From assembly GCA_016794075.1 (NCBI GenBank), contig JAEUKU010000099.1, forward strand, positions 1 through 13,763: a stretch of DNA of 13,763 nt, written 5' to 3'. The first letter of the stretch is position 1. Each line of letters opens with the position of its first letter. A model generated the notes under the pieces. That model worked only from the letters and a program-made list of their open reading frames with translations, had not been told where the DNA came from and made no database searches. Position numbers and translations under genes: made by a program. This stretch comes from Rhodospirillaceae bacterium. GTDB lineage: Bacteria > Pseudomonadota > Alphaproteobacteria > Dongiales > Dongiaceae. Positions 1-7,189 of the stretch are shown one piece after another.

Positions 1-1968
1 CCAGGCGTAATGCTCCATGTTCTTCGAGTTGATGAAGATCTCGAAGGGCCGGCGGCGGCCGTCCTGGATGATGTCGTTCAAGGTGATGTAGATGGCGTGG
101 TCGCTCTCCGGCCAGCGCACCTTGTAGGTCTTGCCGGGCAGCGCCTCGGGCCTATCCAGCGGCTGGGTCATGTAGACGACGCCGCCCGCCTCGTAGATGT
201 CCTGCGCCTTGGATTCGGGCTTCAGGCTCAAGGGGAGTTCCGGCTGCTTGGCCTTCTGCTCCTTCTCCTTGGCGACTTCGAGCACCGCGCCCGTCACCTC
301 GTTCGGGCGATAGGTGGTGCAGCCTTTGCAGCCCGTTTCATAGGCCATCAGGTAGACGTCCTTGAAGGCCTCGAAATCGAGGTCGACCGGCACGTTGATG
401 GTCTTGGAGATCGAGGAATCGATGTGCTTCTGCACCGTCGCCTGCATCAGGACGTGGTCCTGCGGCGAGAGGGTCTGGGCATCGACGAAATAGTCCGGAA
501 GCGGCGCGTCCTCGCCCTTCAGCCGGTGATACAGGCGATAGGCGTAGTCGGTCACTTCCTCCGCCTGGCGCGCGCCGTCGGGCATCAGCACGTTGCGGGT
601 GTATTTGAAGCTGAACACCGGCTCCAGCCCGGACGAGACGTTGTCGGCGAAGAGCGAGATGGTGCCGGTCGGCGCGATCGAGGTCAGCAGCGCGTTGCGG
701 ATTCCATGCTGCGCGATGGCGTCCTGCACGTCGAGGTCCAGGCGCTGCACGAATTCGCTCTTGAGATAAGCGTCGCGGTCGAAGAGCGCGAAGCTGCCCT
801 TTTCCTTGGCGAGGTCGACCGAGGCGAGATAGGCGGCGCGGGTCATCGCCCGCATCCACTGGTCGGTCAGCTCGACCGCCCGCGCGCTGCCGTAGCGCGC
901 CTCGCACATGATGAGCGCGTCGGCCAATCCGGTAACGCCAAGCCCGATGCGGCGCTTGGAGATCGCCTCATGCGTCTGCTGCGGCAGCGGGAAGTTCGAG
1001 GCCTCGATGACGTTGTCCATCATGCGCACGGCGACCCGCACCAGGCGGTCGAGCTCGGCCAAGTCAAGCTGCGCCTTGGGCCCGAACGGATCGCGCACCA
1101 AAGTGGTGAGGTTGATCGAGCCCAAGAGGCAGGCGCCATAGGGCGGCAACGGCTGCTCGCCGCAGGGATTGGTGGCGCTGATCGTCTCGCAATAGCTGAG
1201 GTTGTTGGCGCGGTTGATGCGGTCGATAAAGATCACGCCCGGCTCCGCCGCGGCATAGGTCGAGCGCATGATGCGGTCCCACAGCTCGCGCGCGCGGACG
1301 ACGCGGAAGGTGGTGCCGCCGAATTTCAGCTCCCACGGCCCGTCCTCCTTCACCGCCTGCATGAAGGCATCGGTGACCAGGACCGAGAGGTTGAACATGC
1401 GCAGCCGTCCCGGCTGCTGCTTCGCCTCGATGAAATTCTCGATGTCCGGATGGTCGCAGCGCAAGGTCGCCATCATGGCGCCGCGGCGGTGCCCGGCCGA
1501 CATGATGGTGCGGCACATCGCGTCCCACACATCCATGAAGCTCAACGGGCCGGAGGCGTCGGCGCCCACGCCCTTCACCGGCGCGCCCTTGGGCCGCAGG
1601 GTGGAGAAGTCGTAGCCGATGCCGCCGCCCTGCTGCATGGTGAGCGCCGCCTCGCGCAGATGCTCGAAGATGCCGCTCATGTCGTCGGGGATGGTGCCCA
1701 TGACGAAGCAGTTGAACAAAGTCACGCTGCGCTTGGTGCCAGCGCCGGCGAGGATGCGACCGGCCGGCAGGTATTTGAATCCGGAGAGCGCCTCGTAGAA
1801 CGCGTCCGCCCACTTGGCCCGGGCCTCCGGCGCCTCCATGGCGGCCAGCGAATCGGCGACCCGGCGCCAGCTGTCCTCGATGGTCTTGTCGACAGGCGCG
1901 CCGTCCGGTCCCTTGAACCGGTATTTCATGTCCCAGATCTGTTGCGAGATCGCGGCTACCTGCGCCAT
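1..1968 (-). CDS. nrdJ: Adenosylcobalamin-dependent (class II) ribonucleotide reductase, 3' end cut by window edge
   Basis: This cytosolic enzyme reduces ribonucleotides to deoxyribonucleotides for DNA synthesis, using adenosylcobalamin to generate the active-site thiyl radical, so it works with or without oxygen. The 656 codons present run open to the left edge; the C-terminal part is missing. Visible landmarks are Cys87 in LFNCFVMG (redox cysteine), NPCGEQPL with Asn267, Cys269 (thiyl radical position) and Glu271, and Cys280 in GACLLGSINL (second redox cysteine). A GCKGCTTYRPN stretch with Cys547 and Cys550 is typical of the NrdJ family. The start MAQVAAISQQIWDMKYRF matches the short NrdJ type rather than the roughly 1200-residue type. 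The start is ATG at 1968 with only a weak GGGA upstream as ribosome site. It lies about 200 bp downstream of plsC on the same strand and probably has its own promoter. Family assignment is firm; a class II rather than class I identity rests on these motifs and the absence of any nrdB-like neighbour. Confidence 0.93.
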   Translation of the reverse strand, partial: MAQVAAISQQIWDMKYRFKGPDGAPVDKTIEDSWRRVADSLAAMEAPEARAKWADAFYEALSGFKYLPAGRILAGAGTKRSVTLFNCFVMGTIPDDMSGIFEHLREAALTMQQGGGIGYDFSTLRPKGAPVKGVGADASGPLSFMDVWDAMCRTIMSAGHRRGAMMATLRCDHPDIENFIEAKQQPGRLRMFNLSVLVTDAFMQAVKEDGPWELKFGGTTFRVVRARELWDRIMRSTYAAAEPGVIFIDRINRANNLSYCETISATNPCGEQPLPPYGACLLGSINLTTLVRDPFGPKAQLDLAELDRLVRVAVRMMDNVIEASNFPLPQQTHEAISKRRIGLGVTGLADALIMCEARYGSARAVELTDQWMRAMTRAAYLASVDLAKEKGSFALFDRDAYLKSEFVQRLDLDVQDAIAQHGIRNALLTSIAPTGTISLFADNVSSGLEPVFSFKYTRNVLMPDGARQAEEVTDYAYRLYHRLKGEDAPLPDYFVDAQTLSPQDHVLMQATVQKHIDSSISKTINVPVDLDFEAFKDVYLMAYETGCKGCTTYRPNEVTGAVLEVAKEKEQKAKQPELPLSLKPESKAQDIYEAGGVVYMTQPLDRPEALPGKTYKVRWPESDHAIYITLNDIIQDGRRRPFEIFINSKNMEHYAW

Positions 1969-2155
1969 GCGCCAATTCCCGAAATGAGGGGCTTAACCAA
2001 AGGGGCCAAAAGCCTAGCAAATCTCCCAGCCCGGCGCTAATCCTATGTTCGCGGTTTGTTTCAACAGGATATGCGCCGGATTACCCCCAGGGCCCCTGCG
2101 GCAAAGCATTGTCCCATCGTCTGAAAATATGGTTATCCCCAGGATCCCCACAACC
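1969..2155 (-). promoter_or_regulatory. nrdJ upstream region with weak promoter and DnaA-box-like element
   Basis: No gene is visible between plsC and nrdJ. Read on the minus strand, a TTGAAA at 2064-2059 resembles a -35 element, followed after 16 bases by GATTAG, a poor -10 match. At 2133-2141 the plus strand reads TTATCCCCA, one mismatch from the DnaA box TTATCCACA. I looked for a cobalamin riboswitch core and for a NrdR box and recognised neither. The promoter call is weak; the only firm statement is that this is a non-coding gap ahead of nrdJ. Confidence 0.3.
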
Positions 2156-2183
2156 CACAGGGCGGCTTCAGCGCGGCCCTGTG
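2156..2183 (-). terminator. Hairpin over the plsC stop codon, possible weak terminator
   Basis: A perfect 8-bp inverted repeat, CACAGGGC at 2156-2163 and GCCCTGTG at 2176-2183, encloses a 12-base loop that contains the plsC stop codon (2168-2170). In the minus-strand transcript it forms at the end of the ftsE-ftsX-ydcF-plsC cluster. There is no U-tract after it, so it is not a classical intrinsic terminator. It could instead protect the mRNA 3' end or simply reflect GC-rich sequence. Confidence 0.3.
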
Positions 2184-2875
2184 AGCAAAGCCTGAGCGGC
2201 GGGCTCAAGCCGGGCTTCGAGTTCCGCCATGAAGGCCTTGCGGGTGAGCCCGGGCGGGATGGGCGGCAGGTATTGCACCAGGATCTCGCCCCGCTTCTTG
2301 GTGAAGGCCCGGCGGCCCCAATAGAGGCCGGAATTGAGCGCCACCGGGATCACCGGGACGCCCAGCTGGCCGTAGAGCGCGGCGATGCCGGGCTGGTAAG
2401 CGCGGTGATGGCCGGGGGCGACCCTTGTGCCCTCGGGGAAGATGATGATCTGGCGCCCTTGGGCGAAGGCGTCGCCGGCATCCTTCACCATTTTCTTCAG
2501 CGCCGTGGCCTTGCCCGAGCGGTCGACCGCGATCATGCCGATCTTCCTCATGAACCAGCCGAAGAGCGGGACCGAGAGCAGCTCCTTCTTCAGCACGAAG
2601 GCCGGCTGGTTCAGCCGGCGCGACAGATAGAAGGTCTCCCAGGTCGATTGGTGCTTGGCGGCGATGATCGCGGGGCCGTTCGGCAGGTTCTCCAGCCCGA
2701 TCTCGCGATGGCGGATGCCGCAGCAGACGCGCAGCAGGAAGAACGTACCGTCGATCCACAGATGGCCCGCCTTCCACACCCAGGAGGCCGGCGCCAGCAG
2801 CAGCGGAATGCAGACGATGTGCATCGCCGCCGACCAGACGAAGTTGCAGAGATTGAACAGCAGCGAGCCGATCAC
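2168..2875 (-). CDS. plsC: 1-acyl-sn-glycerol-3-phosphate acyltransferase (PlsC family)
   Basis: This membrane-associated enzyme transfers an acyl chain to lysophosphatidic acid, giving phosphatidic acid for phospholipid synthesis. The 235-residue product has a hydrophobic N-terminus (about residues 15-32) and the acyltransferase blocks in order: HQSTWE at 75-80 (the HX4D/E catalytic motif, here with Glu), a VPLFGWFMRKIG segment around 102-113, FPEGTR at 146-151 for phosphate binding, and VPVIPVALNSG around 173-183. Length fits the family. The start is a GTG at 2875, ten bases after the upstream ydcF stop, which suggests translational coupling; an in-frame ATG at residue 18 is a less likely alternative because it would cut the membrane segment. 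HX4E in place of HX4D is known in NlaA-like members. The precise acyl-chain preference cannot be read from sequence. Confidence 0.88.
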   Translation of the reverse strand: MIGSLLFNLCNFVWSAAMHIVCIPLLLAPASWVWKAGHLWIDGTFFLLRVCCGIRHREIGLENLPNGPAIIAAKHQSTWETFYLSRRLNQPAFVLKKELLSVPLFGWFMRKIGMIAVDRSGKATALKKMVKDAGDAFAQGRQIIIFPEGTRVAPGHHRAYQPGIAALYGQLGVPVIPVALNSGLYWGRRAFTKKRGEILVQYLPPIPPGLTRKAFMAELEARLEPAAQALLTGPR

Positions 2876-2885
2876 TGCTTGCCCG

Positions 2886-3578
2886 TCACAGCCCGGCCAG
2901 CGCCGCGATGCTGTCGCCGAAGCCTTCCAGGCCGGCGCCCATCAAGGAAATCTCCGCCCGTCCCGCCGCCACCAGGTATTTGTGATACTCGTTGCCGAGC
3001 AGGTAGAGCGTGCCCGGCCGCAGGAACCAGTAGGGCTCCTGCACCTCCGGCGGGAAGACGGGGTTGGGCAGCAGCTCGATCCCCGGCATGACGCGGCGGA
3101 ACTCGAGCAGGCTGCGGTTCATGTGATAGTTCGCGGTGACCAGGCGCACCGACTTGAAGCCGTTCTCGCTCAGCCAGCGATAGCTCTCGCGGGCATTGCC
3201 CTCGGTCGAGCGCGCGTCGTAGCCGAGGGTGACGCAGCAATCGAGCACCTGCTGGCTCGGCAGCGGCCCGCCGTTCAAGGTCTGCAGCAGCGCCGGCATG
3301 TCGACGCCGTCGGCGACGCCGGAGATCAGCAGCTTCTTGGCCAGGCCGCGGTCCAGCAGCGCGAAGCCTTCCGACAGCCGCACGCCGCCGCCGGTCAGCA
3401 CGACGATGGCGTCGACCGGGCGGTCGGCGTCGGGCACCTTGGCCGGGATCGCCGCGGCGAAGGCCAGGAAGCCGCCGAACCAGATGACGAGGGCCAGGAG
3501 CAGGATGTGGAGCAGGCGCCGCGACCATCCCGCGGACCCGTTGCGCTGATCCCTGAAATTGATTCGGGCGGCTCTCAT
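2886..3578 (-). CDS. YdcF/SanA-like DUF218 membrane protein
   Basis: This is a 230-residue single-pass protein of the DUF218 (YdcF/ElyC/SanA) family. Members are tied to envelope integrity and peptidoglycan or lipid-carrier metabolism, but their biochemical reaction is poorly defined. Residues 21-43 form one membrane helix, after which the domain begins. DUF218 landmarks are VVLTGGG (59-65), STEGNARES (124-132) and TANYHMNRS (148-156). The likely start is ATG at 3578; a TTG two codons upstream (3584) also fits, and the ribosome site is weak for both. It sits 98 bp after ftsX and 10 bp before plsC on the same strand, so it is probably co-transcribed with plsC and perhaps with ftsEX. The context suggests an envelope role, which is inference. 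Confidence 0.85.
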   Translation of the reverse strand: MRAARINFRDQRNGSAGWSRRLLHILLLALVIWFGGFLAFAAAIPAKVPDADRPVDAIVVLTGGGVRLSEGFALLDRGLAKKLLISGVADGVDMPALLQTLNGGPLPSQQVLDCCVTLGYDARSTEGNARESYRWLSENGFKSVRLVTANYHMNRSLLEFRRVMPGIELLPNPVFPPEVQEPYWFLRPGTLYLLGNEYHKYLVAAGRAEISLMGAGLEGFGDSIAALAGL

Positions 3579-3649
3579 CGGCAAGGCTCTTAGCAGGTCG
3601 AGGCGCGCCTGTCATGCCCACGCCGCAGGGGTACGCGGGGACAGGAAAC

Positions 3650-3662
3650 GGCCTGGTAGGCC
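3650..3662. repeat. Small hairpin in the ftsX-ydcF gap
   Basis: GGCCT at 3650-3654 pairs with AGGCC at 3658-3662 across a 3-base loop, in the 98-bp gap between ftsX and the DUF218 gene. No T-run follows on either strand, so it is not a clear terminator. A separate 10-bp palindrome, AGGCGCGCCT, lies at 3601-3610. Either may be chance in GC-rich DNA. Confidence 0.3.
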
Positions 3663-3676
3663 ATCCTCCGCACCGT

Positions 3677-4570
3677 TCAATACGCCATCCGGCGCAGGGC
3701 GCCGAGCACCGCCAGGCGGACGGTGACCATGGCGATCAGCACCGCAGCCAGGGGAATGAGGGCGAGCGGCCAGATCATCCAGGCCTCGAAGGCGTTGAAG
3801 GCCAGGCCCACCGAGTTCCCGCCTTGCGCCGACCACAGGCCGGCGAAGATCAGCGTCACCGCGGCCAGCGCGCTGCCGATCAGCGCGCCGATCAGGCCGA
3901 AGCGGAAGGCCTGGGCTTGGAACTGGCGGGCGACATAGGAATCGCGGGCGCCGACCAGATGCACGATCTCGACGATCTGGCGATGGATGGAAAGCCCGGC
4001 GCGGGCGACGAAGGCGACAACCCCGGCGGTCGCCGCCAGCACCAGCACCAGCAGGCTCACCGCCATCACCTCGACCGTGCGCAGGAAGCCCATGGCGCGG
4101 GCATTGAACGCCGCGTGATCGTCGACCACCGCGCCGGGCGAGGCCTCCAGCAGTTCCAGCCGCAGGGTCGCGATGTCCGGCGCCGCCCCGGGCTGCAGCG
4201 ACACCGCGATCAGGTCGGGCAGCGGCACGCCGAGCTCGGTCGCCGCCGCGCCGAGCCAGGGTGAGAGCAGCCGGGCCACCTCGGTCTCGTCGAGCAGGCG
4301 CGTGCTGATGACGCCGTCGGCGCCGGAGATGATCTTCACCGCGCCGTCGATGCGCTCGGCGCGCGCCGCGGAATCCTCGCCGAGGACGGCCGGCAACTCG
4401 ACGGTCAGCTGGCTGGACAGGTCGCGCTGCCAGCGCCCGGCGGCATGGTCGACCAGCAGCGCCACGGCGGCGGCGATCATCGCCAGATAGACCATGAAGC
4501 CGATGATCCAGGGCAGGAAGCGCGCCGTCGAGTCGCGGTCGAGCGGCAGATCGGAGCGGAAGCGCCACAT
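3677..4570 (-). CDS. ftsX: Cell division ABC transporter permease FtsX
   Basis: This is the inner-membrane subunit of the FtsEX complex, which couples ATP hydrolysis in the cytoplasm to activation of peptidoglycan hydrolases during septation. The 297-residue product has the FtsX layout: a cytoplasmic N-tail, TM1 at about 18-40, an extracellular domain at about 41-167, then TM2 (168-189), TM3 (224-246) and TM4 (264-287). The loop after TM2 carries HRQIVEIVHLVGA (196-208), which matches the conserved FtsX pattern contacting FtsE. The ATG start at 4570 follows the ftsE TAG stop with one base between, so the two are almost certainly translationally coupled. Which hydrolase or adaptor its periplasmic loop contacts is not visible here. 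Confidence 0.93.
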   Translation of the reverse strand: MWRFRSDLPLDRDSTARFLPWIIGFMVYLAMIAAAVALLVDHAAGRWQRDLSSQLTVELPAVLGEDSAARAERIDGAVKIISGADGVISTRLLDETEVARLLSPWLGAAATELGVPLPDLIAVSLQPGAAPDIATLRLELLEASPGAVVDDHAAFNARAMGFLRTVEVMAVSLLVLVLAATAGVVAFVARAGLSIHRQIVEIVHLVGARDSYVARQFQAQAFRFGLIGALIGSALAAVTLIFAGLWSAQGGNSVGLAFNAFEAWMIWPLALIPLAAVLIAMVTVRLAVLGALRRMAY

Positions 4571-4571
4571 G

Positions 4572-5291
4572 CTAGGCTCCCATCCCAGGCTCGGCGGCTG
4601 CGCTCGGGGCCGCGCTGGCGGTGGGGGCGGTCGGGTCCATCATGCGCACGGTGCCGCCGGTGATGCGCAGCTGGCGATGGGTGAAGCGGCCGACCAGCGC
4701 CTCGTTGTGGGTGGCGATGACCACCGTCGTGCCCATCTTGTTCAGTTCCTCGAACAGGTACATCAGCCGCACGCCGATGCCGTCATCGACATTGCCGGTC
4801 GGCTCGTCGGCTAGCAGCAGGCTGGGCCGCGAGATCACCGCGCGGGCGATGGCGACGCGCTGCTGCTGGCCGCCCGACAGCGTCGCCGGCAGCGCGTCCA
4901 GATGCTGCTTCAGCCCGACCCAGGCCAGCAGCTCCGGCACGTGGCGCTTGATGTCGCTCTCGCGCACGCCGGCGATGCGCAGCGGCAGGGCGACATTGTC
5001 CATGGCCGAGAGGTGCGAGATCAGGCGGAAATCCTGGAACACCACGCCGATGCGCCGGCGCAAGGCGGGATAGTCGGTGCGGGCGAGGACCGAGACGTCG
5101 CGCCCGAACAGCTCGACCCGGCCGGCGGCGGGGCGCATCGCCAGATACATCAGCTTCAGCAGGGAGGATTTGCCGGCGCCGCTGGCCCCGACCAGGAAAT
5201 GGAACGAACCGGGCGCCAGCGTGAAGGAGATCCCGCGCAACACTTCAGGCCCAGCGCCATATCGGACGGTGACGCCGTCGAACAAAACCAC
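4572..5291 (-). CDS. ftsE: Cell division ATP-binding protein FtsE
   Basis: This is the cytoplasmic ATPase of FtsEX, driving FtsX to activate cell-wall hydrolases at the division site. The 239-residue protein has the full ABC set: Walker A GASGAGKS (35-42), Q-loop Gln86 in VVFQDF, signature LSGGQQQR (138-145), Walker B LLLADE (158-163) and switch His195. The ADEPTGNVD stretch and the short length are typical of FtsE. About 20 residues at the C-terminus (Ala/Pro/Thr-rich) go beyond the usual core. The start is GTG at 5291, chosen because GAGAGG (5305-5300 on the minus strand) lies eight bases upstream and the N-terminus then aligns with the family. It heads the leftward ftsE-ftsX-ydcF-plsC cluster and is divergent from the MJ0042 protein gene. 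Confidence 0.95.
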   Translation of the reverse strand: MVLFDGVTVRYGAGPEVLRGISFTLAPGSFHFLVGASGAGKSSLLKLMYLAMRPAAGRVELFGRDVSVLARTDYPALRRRIGVVFQDFRLISHLSAMDNVALPLRIAGVRESDIKRHVPELLAWVGLKQHLDALPATLSGGQQQRVAIARAVISRPSLLLADEPTGNVDDGIGVRLMYLFEELNKMGTTVVIATHNEALVGRFTHRQLRITGGTVRMMDPTAPTASAAPSAAAEPGMGA

Positions 5292-5299
5292 CGCTAGAG

Positions 5300-5305
5300 C
5301 CTCTC
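5300..5305 (-). promoter_or_regulatory. Ribosome binding site of ftsE
   Basis: GAGAGG on the minus strand lies eight bases before the GTG at 5291. It is the main support for using that GTG as the ftsE start. Confidence 0.6.
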
Positions 5306-5414
5306 AACCCAATTCGCCCACCCCGAACGCACGGCGCGGGGGCAGCGGCAGAATTGCACGCGGGCCCGTTCGGGTCCAGCTTGGGTTCCGGGACAAATCG
5401 GCCAGCCGGTCCAG

Positions 5415-5465
5415 GCTTGCCGGGCCGCTTGCCGCAGAACTATAAACATCCGGAAGCGCTTGCCG
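5415..5465 (+). repeat. Three direct copies of GCTTGCCG in the divergent promoter region
   Basis: The octamer GCTTGCCG occurs at 5415-5422, 5427-5434 and 5458-5465, all in the same orientation. The first copy contains the proposed -35 hexamer of the plus-strand gene, and the second and third lie either side of its -10. This placement suggests an operator for a repressor or activator, but no regulator is identified and the octamer is GC-rich enough that chance is possible. Confidence 0.4.
5417..5446 (+). promoter_or_regulatory. Sigma-70-like promoter for the MJ0042 protein gene
   Basis: TTGCCG at 5417-5422 and TATAAA at 5441-5446 are separated by 18 bases, a good housekeeping-type match in an otherwise GC-rich region. 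It lies 37 bases upstream of the GTG start at 5484, giving an expected leader of about 30 bases. No equally clear promoter was found for ftsE on the opposite strand in the same 192-bp gap. Confidence 0.5.
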
Positions 5466-5483
5466 AGGGGGACCAGACAAAGC

Positions 5484-6419
5484 GTGATCGTCGCCTGCCC
5501 ATCCTGCCAGACGCGATTTCAACTGGATCCGGCCAAGTTGCAGCCGGTGGGCAGGCATGTCCGATGCGCCAAATGCGGCCATCGCTGGCTGCAGCTGCCC
5601 GAGGGCATGGAGCCGCCCGGCGGCTTCCCGCCGCTGGAAGTGGAGGCCGAGCAGCCGGCCGCCGAGTCGGTCGCGGCGGAGACAGCCACAGCCGAGCCCG
5701 CACCGCCTGAATCCGCACCGGTCGACTCCGCACTGGCCGAACCCGCGCCGGCCGAGTCTCCCGCAGCCGCCGTGGCGGAGCCGGATGAACCGCAGGAGAC
5801 GCCGGCCGATATGGCCGAATCCCTGGCGGCGATCGCCGAGCAGGTCGCCGCCGCGGGCCAGGCGCCGACGGTGGAGAAGGCCAAGGCGAGCGAGTTTACC
5901 GGCCCGGTGCAGCGCCTCGGCGCGCGCATGACGGGGCCGATCATCGTCCCGCCGCAGATGAAGGCCGCCCGGCCGGCGCGGCGCAGCTCCGGCCTCGGCC
6001 TGCTGCTGGCGATCGGCATCGTCATCGGCATCCTGCTGGGGGCGGCGTTCCTCTTCCGCGACGTCGTCGCCCGCACGATTCCCGGCGCCGAGGCGGTCTA
6101 TGCACTGCTGGGGCTCTCGACCGACAATCCGGCGGCCGATCTGGAGATCTCGATCGAGAAGGTCGACGCCCAGGATGACGGCGGCAAGCGCTTCTTCTCG
6201 GTGACGGCGACGATCTTCAACCTGTCGGAATATCCGGTCGACGTGCCGCCGCTGGTGATCGTGCCGGTCGACGAGGCCGGCAGCCAGATGGAGCCGATCC
6301 GCTTCCGCGTGCGGGAGCGGGTGGCCCAGCCCGGGCAGAACATCAAATTTCAGAAATCTTTCGACAATTGGCCGATAAACGCCAAGAGCTTCGTGCTCAG
6401 CGTCGCGGAAGCGCCGTAG
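5484..6419 (+). CDS. MJ0042 zinc-ribbon membrane protein with DUF3426-like C-terminus (ZitP-like architecture)
   Basis: This 311-residue protein has an N-terminal zinc ribbon with two CxxC pairs (Cys5/Cys8 and Cys28/Cys31, ending CAKCGHRW), followed by a long Ala/Pro/Glu-rich acidic linker (about 45-125) with AEPAP-like units. One membrane helix lies at 170-191, and a beta-rich DUF3426-type domain at about 215-311 should be periplasmic. The start is placed at GTG 5484 because it puts the first CxxC at the usual position in this family; AGGGGG at 5466-5471 is a somewhat distant ribosome site. An upstream in-frame TTG at 5460 is less likely. The order of parts is that of Caulobacter ZitP, a polar protein that works with PopZ and affects pili and cell division. 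Orthology is not established here. It is divergent from ftsE and shares its control region, consistent with a division or polarity role. Its function is inferred from architecture only. Confidence 0.85.
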   Translation: MIVACPSCQTRFQLDPAKLQPVGRHVRCAKCGHRWLQLPEGMEPPGGFPPLEVEAEQPAAESVAAETATAEPAPPESAPVDSALAEPAPAESPAAAVAEPDEPQETPADMAESLAAIAEQVAAAGQAPTVEKAKASEFTGPVQRLGARMTGPIIVPPQMKAARPARRSSGLGLLLAIGIVIGILLGAAFLFRDVVARTIPGAEAVYALLGLSTDNPAADLEISIEKVDAQDDGGKRFFSVTATIFNLSEYPVDVPPLVIVPVDEAGSQMEPIRFRVRERVAQPGQNIKFQKSFDNWPINAKSFVLSVAEAP

Positions 6420-6684
6420 CGGCCCGCGGCGCCCCGGTGCCGCATCCTAAGCGCTCCTCATCAATTGTTAAGGGCGCATCGCTATCCTGAAGCGGCTCGG
6501 AGGCTGCCCTCGGGCCGGAAGGCCGATGGCGCTGCGGCAAATCTTGCCTAGAGATGCCGCGCCGCGCAGCGGGTTTCGCTTGGAACCTTTTCCGATCTGG
6601 AAGATTTGCTCGAAGTTGAGGCAAGATGACTCAAAGGCAAGACCGGCGGTCCACTCGGGGAGGCATGTCGCCAGCCGGCCAATC

Positions 6685-6690
6685 AGGCGG
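6685..6690 (+). promoter_or_regulatory. Ribosome binding site supporting the short cpdR start
   Basis: AGGCGG lies seven bases before the GTG at 6698 and differs from AGGAGG at one base. It supports starting cpdR there rather than at ATG 6626, which has only a GAGG four bases upstream. Confidence 0.5.
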
Positions 6691-6697
6691 TGATTCA

Positions 6698-7069
6698 GTG
6701 GCTGCGATTCTGTTGGCGGAAGACGACGAAGCGGTGCGCGAGTTCGTCAAGCGCGCCCTGGGACATTACGGCCACAGCGTCACCGCGGTGGGCGATGGCG
6801 GCGCCGCGCTCGCGGCGCTGGAGGAAACCGTCTACGACCTGCTGCTGACCGACATCGTGATGCCCGGCGTCGACGGCATCGCGCTGGCGCTGAAGGCGAC
6901 CAAGGACCGGCCCAGCATGCCGGTGGTGCTGATGACCGGCTTCGCGGCGGAGCAGCAGCGCGCCCACAATCTCGAGGCGCTGATCGATCGCGTGGTAAGC
7001 AAGCCGTTTTCGCTGAAAGAGATCTGTGCCGCGGTCGACGCCGCCTTGCAGGCCAGGCTGTCGGTCTAG
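6698..7069 (+). CDS. cpdR: Single-domain response regulator CpdR
   Basis: CpdR is a receiver-only response regulator that in alphaproteobacteria primes the ClpXP protease when unphosphorylated, directing timed degradation of cell-cycle proteins. It is normally phosphorylated through the CckA-ChpT relay. The 123-residue product is a complete receiver domain: acidic pair Asp9/Asp10, phosphoacceptor Asp52 in LLTDIVMPG, Thr80 and Lys102 in SKPFS. There is no output domain. The run MTGFAAEQQRAHNLEALI closely matches the CpdR hallmark MTGYAAERQRAHNLDALI. I chose GTG 6698 because it gives the normal CpdR N-terminus and has AGGCGG upstream; ATG 6626 would add 24 low-complexity residues. The gene stands between the MJ0042 protein gene and an MFS gene; neither cckA nor chpT is in the window. 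Confidence 0.9.
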   Translation: MAAILLAEDDEAVREFVKRALGHYGHSVTAVGDGGAALAALEETVYDLLLTDIVMPGVDGIALALKATKDRPSMPVVLMTGFAAEQQRAHNLEALIDRVVSKPFSLKEICAAVDAALQARLSV

Positions 7070-7122
7070 AAGCCGATCCTGGCGATCCGTTCCTGCAATT
7101 GAACTGAGCACGGATGCGCCCG

Positions 7123-7138
7123 GCCGCCTTTCGGCGGC
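7123..7138. terminator. GC-rich hairpin between cpdR and the MFS gene
   Basis: GCCGCC (7123-7128) and GGCGGC (7133-7138) form a 6-bp stem with a TTTC loop, 54 bases after the cpdR stop. No T-run follows, so it can only be called a possible weak terminator or attenuating structure. The 120-bp gap around it otherwise shows no gene, and I see no clear promoter for the transporter. Confidence 0.3.
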
Positions 7139-7189
7139 GCGGCCAACTGGCATCTCGACCGACGCGGCGCGCGCTGGGTAGTGTCCGCC

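Noticed and set aside
1991..2018. An imperfect inverted repeat (GGCTT ... AAGCC) upstream of nrdJ
   Set aside because: A five-base stem with a long loop is too weak to separate from chance.
10..2040. A 676-codon open frame on the plus strand opposite nrdJ
   Set aside because: It is fully antisense to a gene with intact catalytic motifs, and its translation is Arg/His/Gly/Leu-rich without a recognisable domain, as expected from a GC-rich complement strand.
1969..2167. A cobalamin riboswitch ahead of the B12-dependent reductase
   Set aside because: This would be plausible biology, but I could not recognise a B12-box or the conserved core in the roughly 200 bases.
6420..6484. An intrinsic terminator after the MJ0042 gene and a CtrA site near TTGTTAAGG
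   Set aside because: The possible stem (GGCGCC with GGTGCC) has a two-base loop and no T-run; only one TTAA half is present, without the second half seven bases on.
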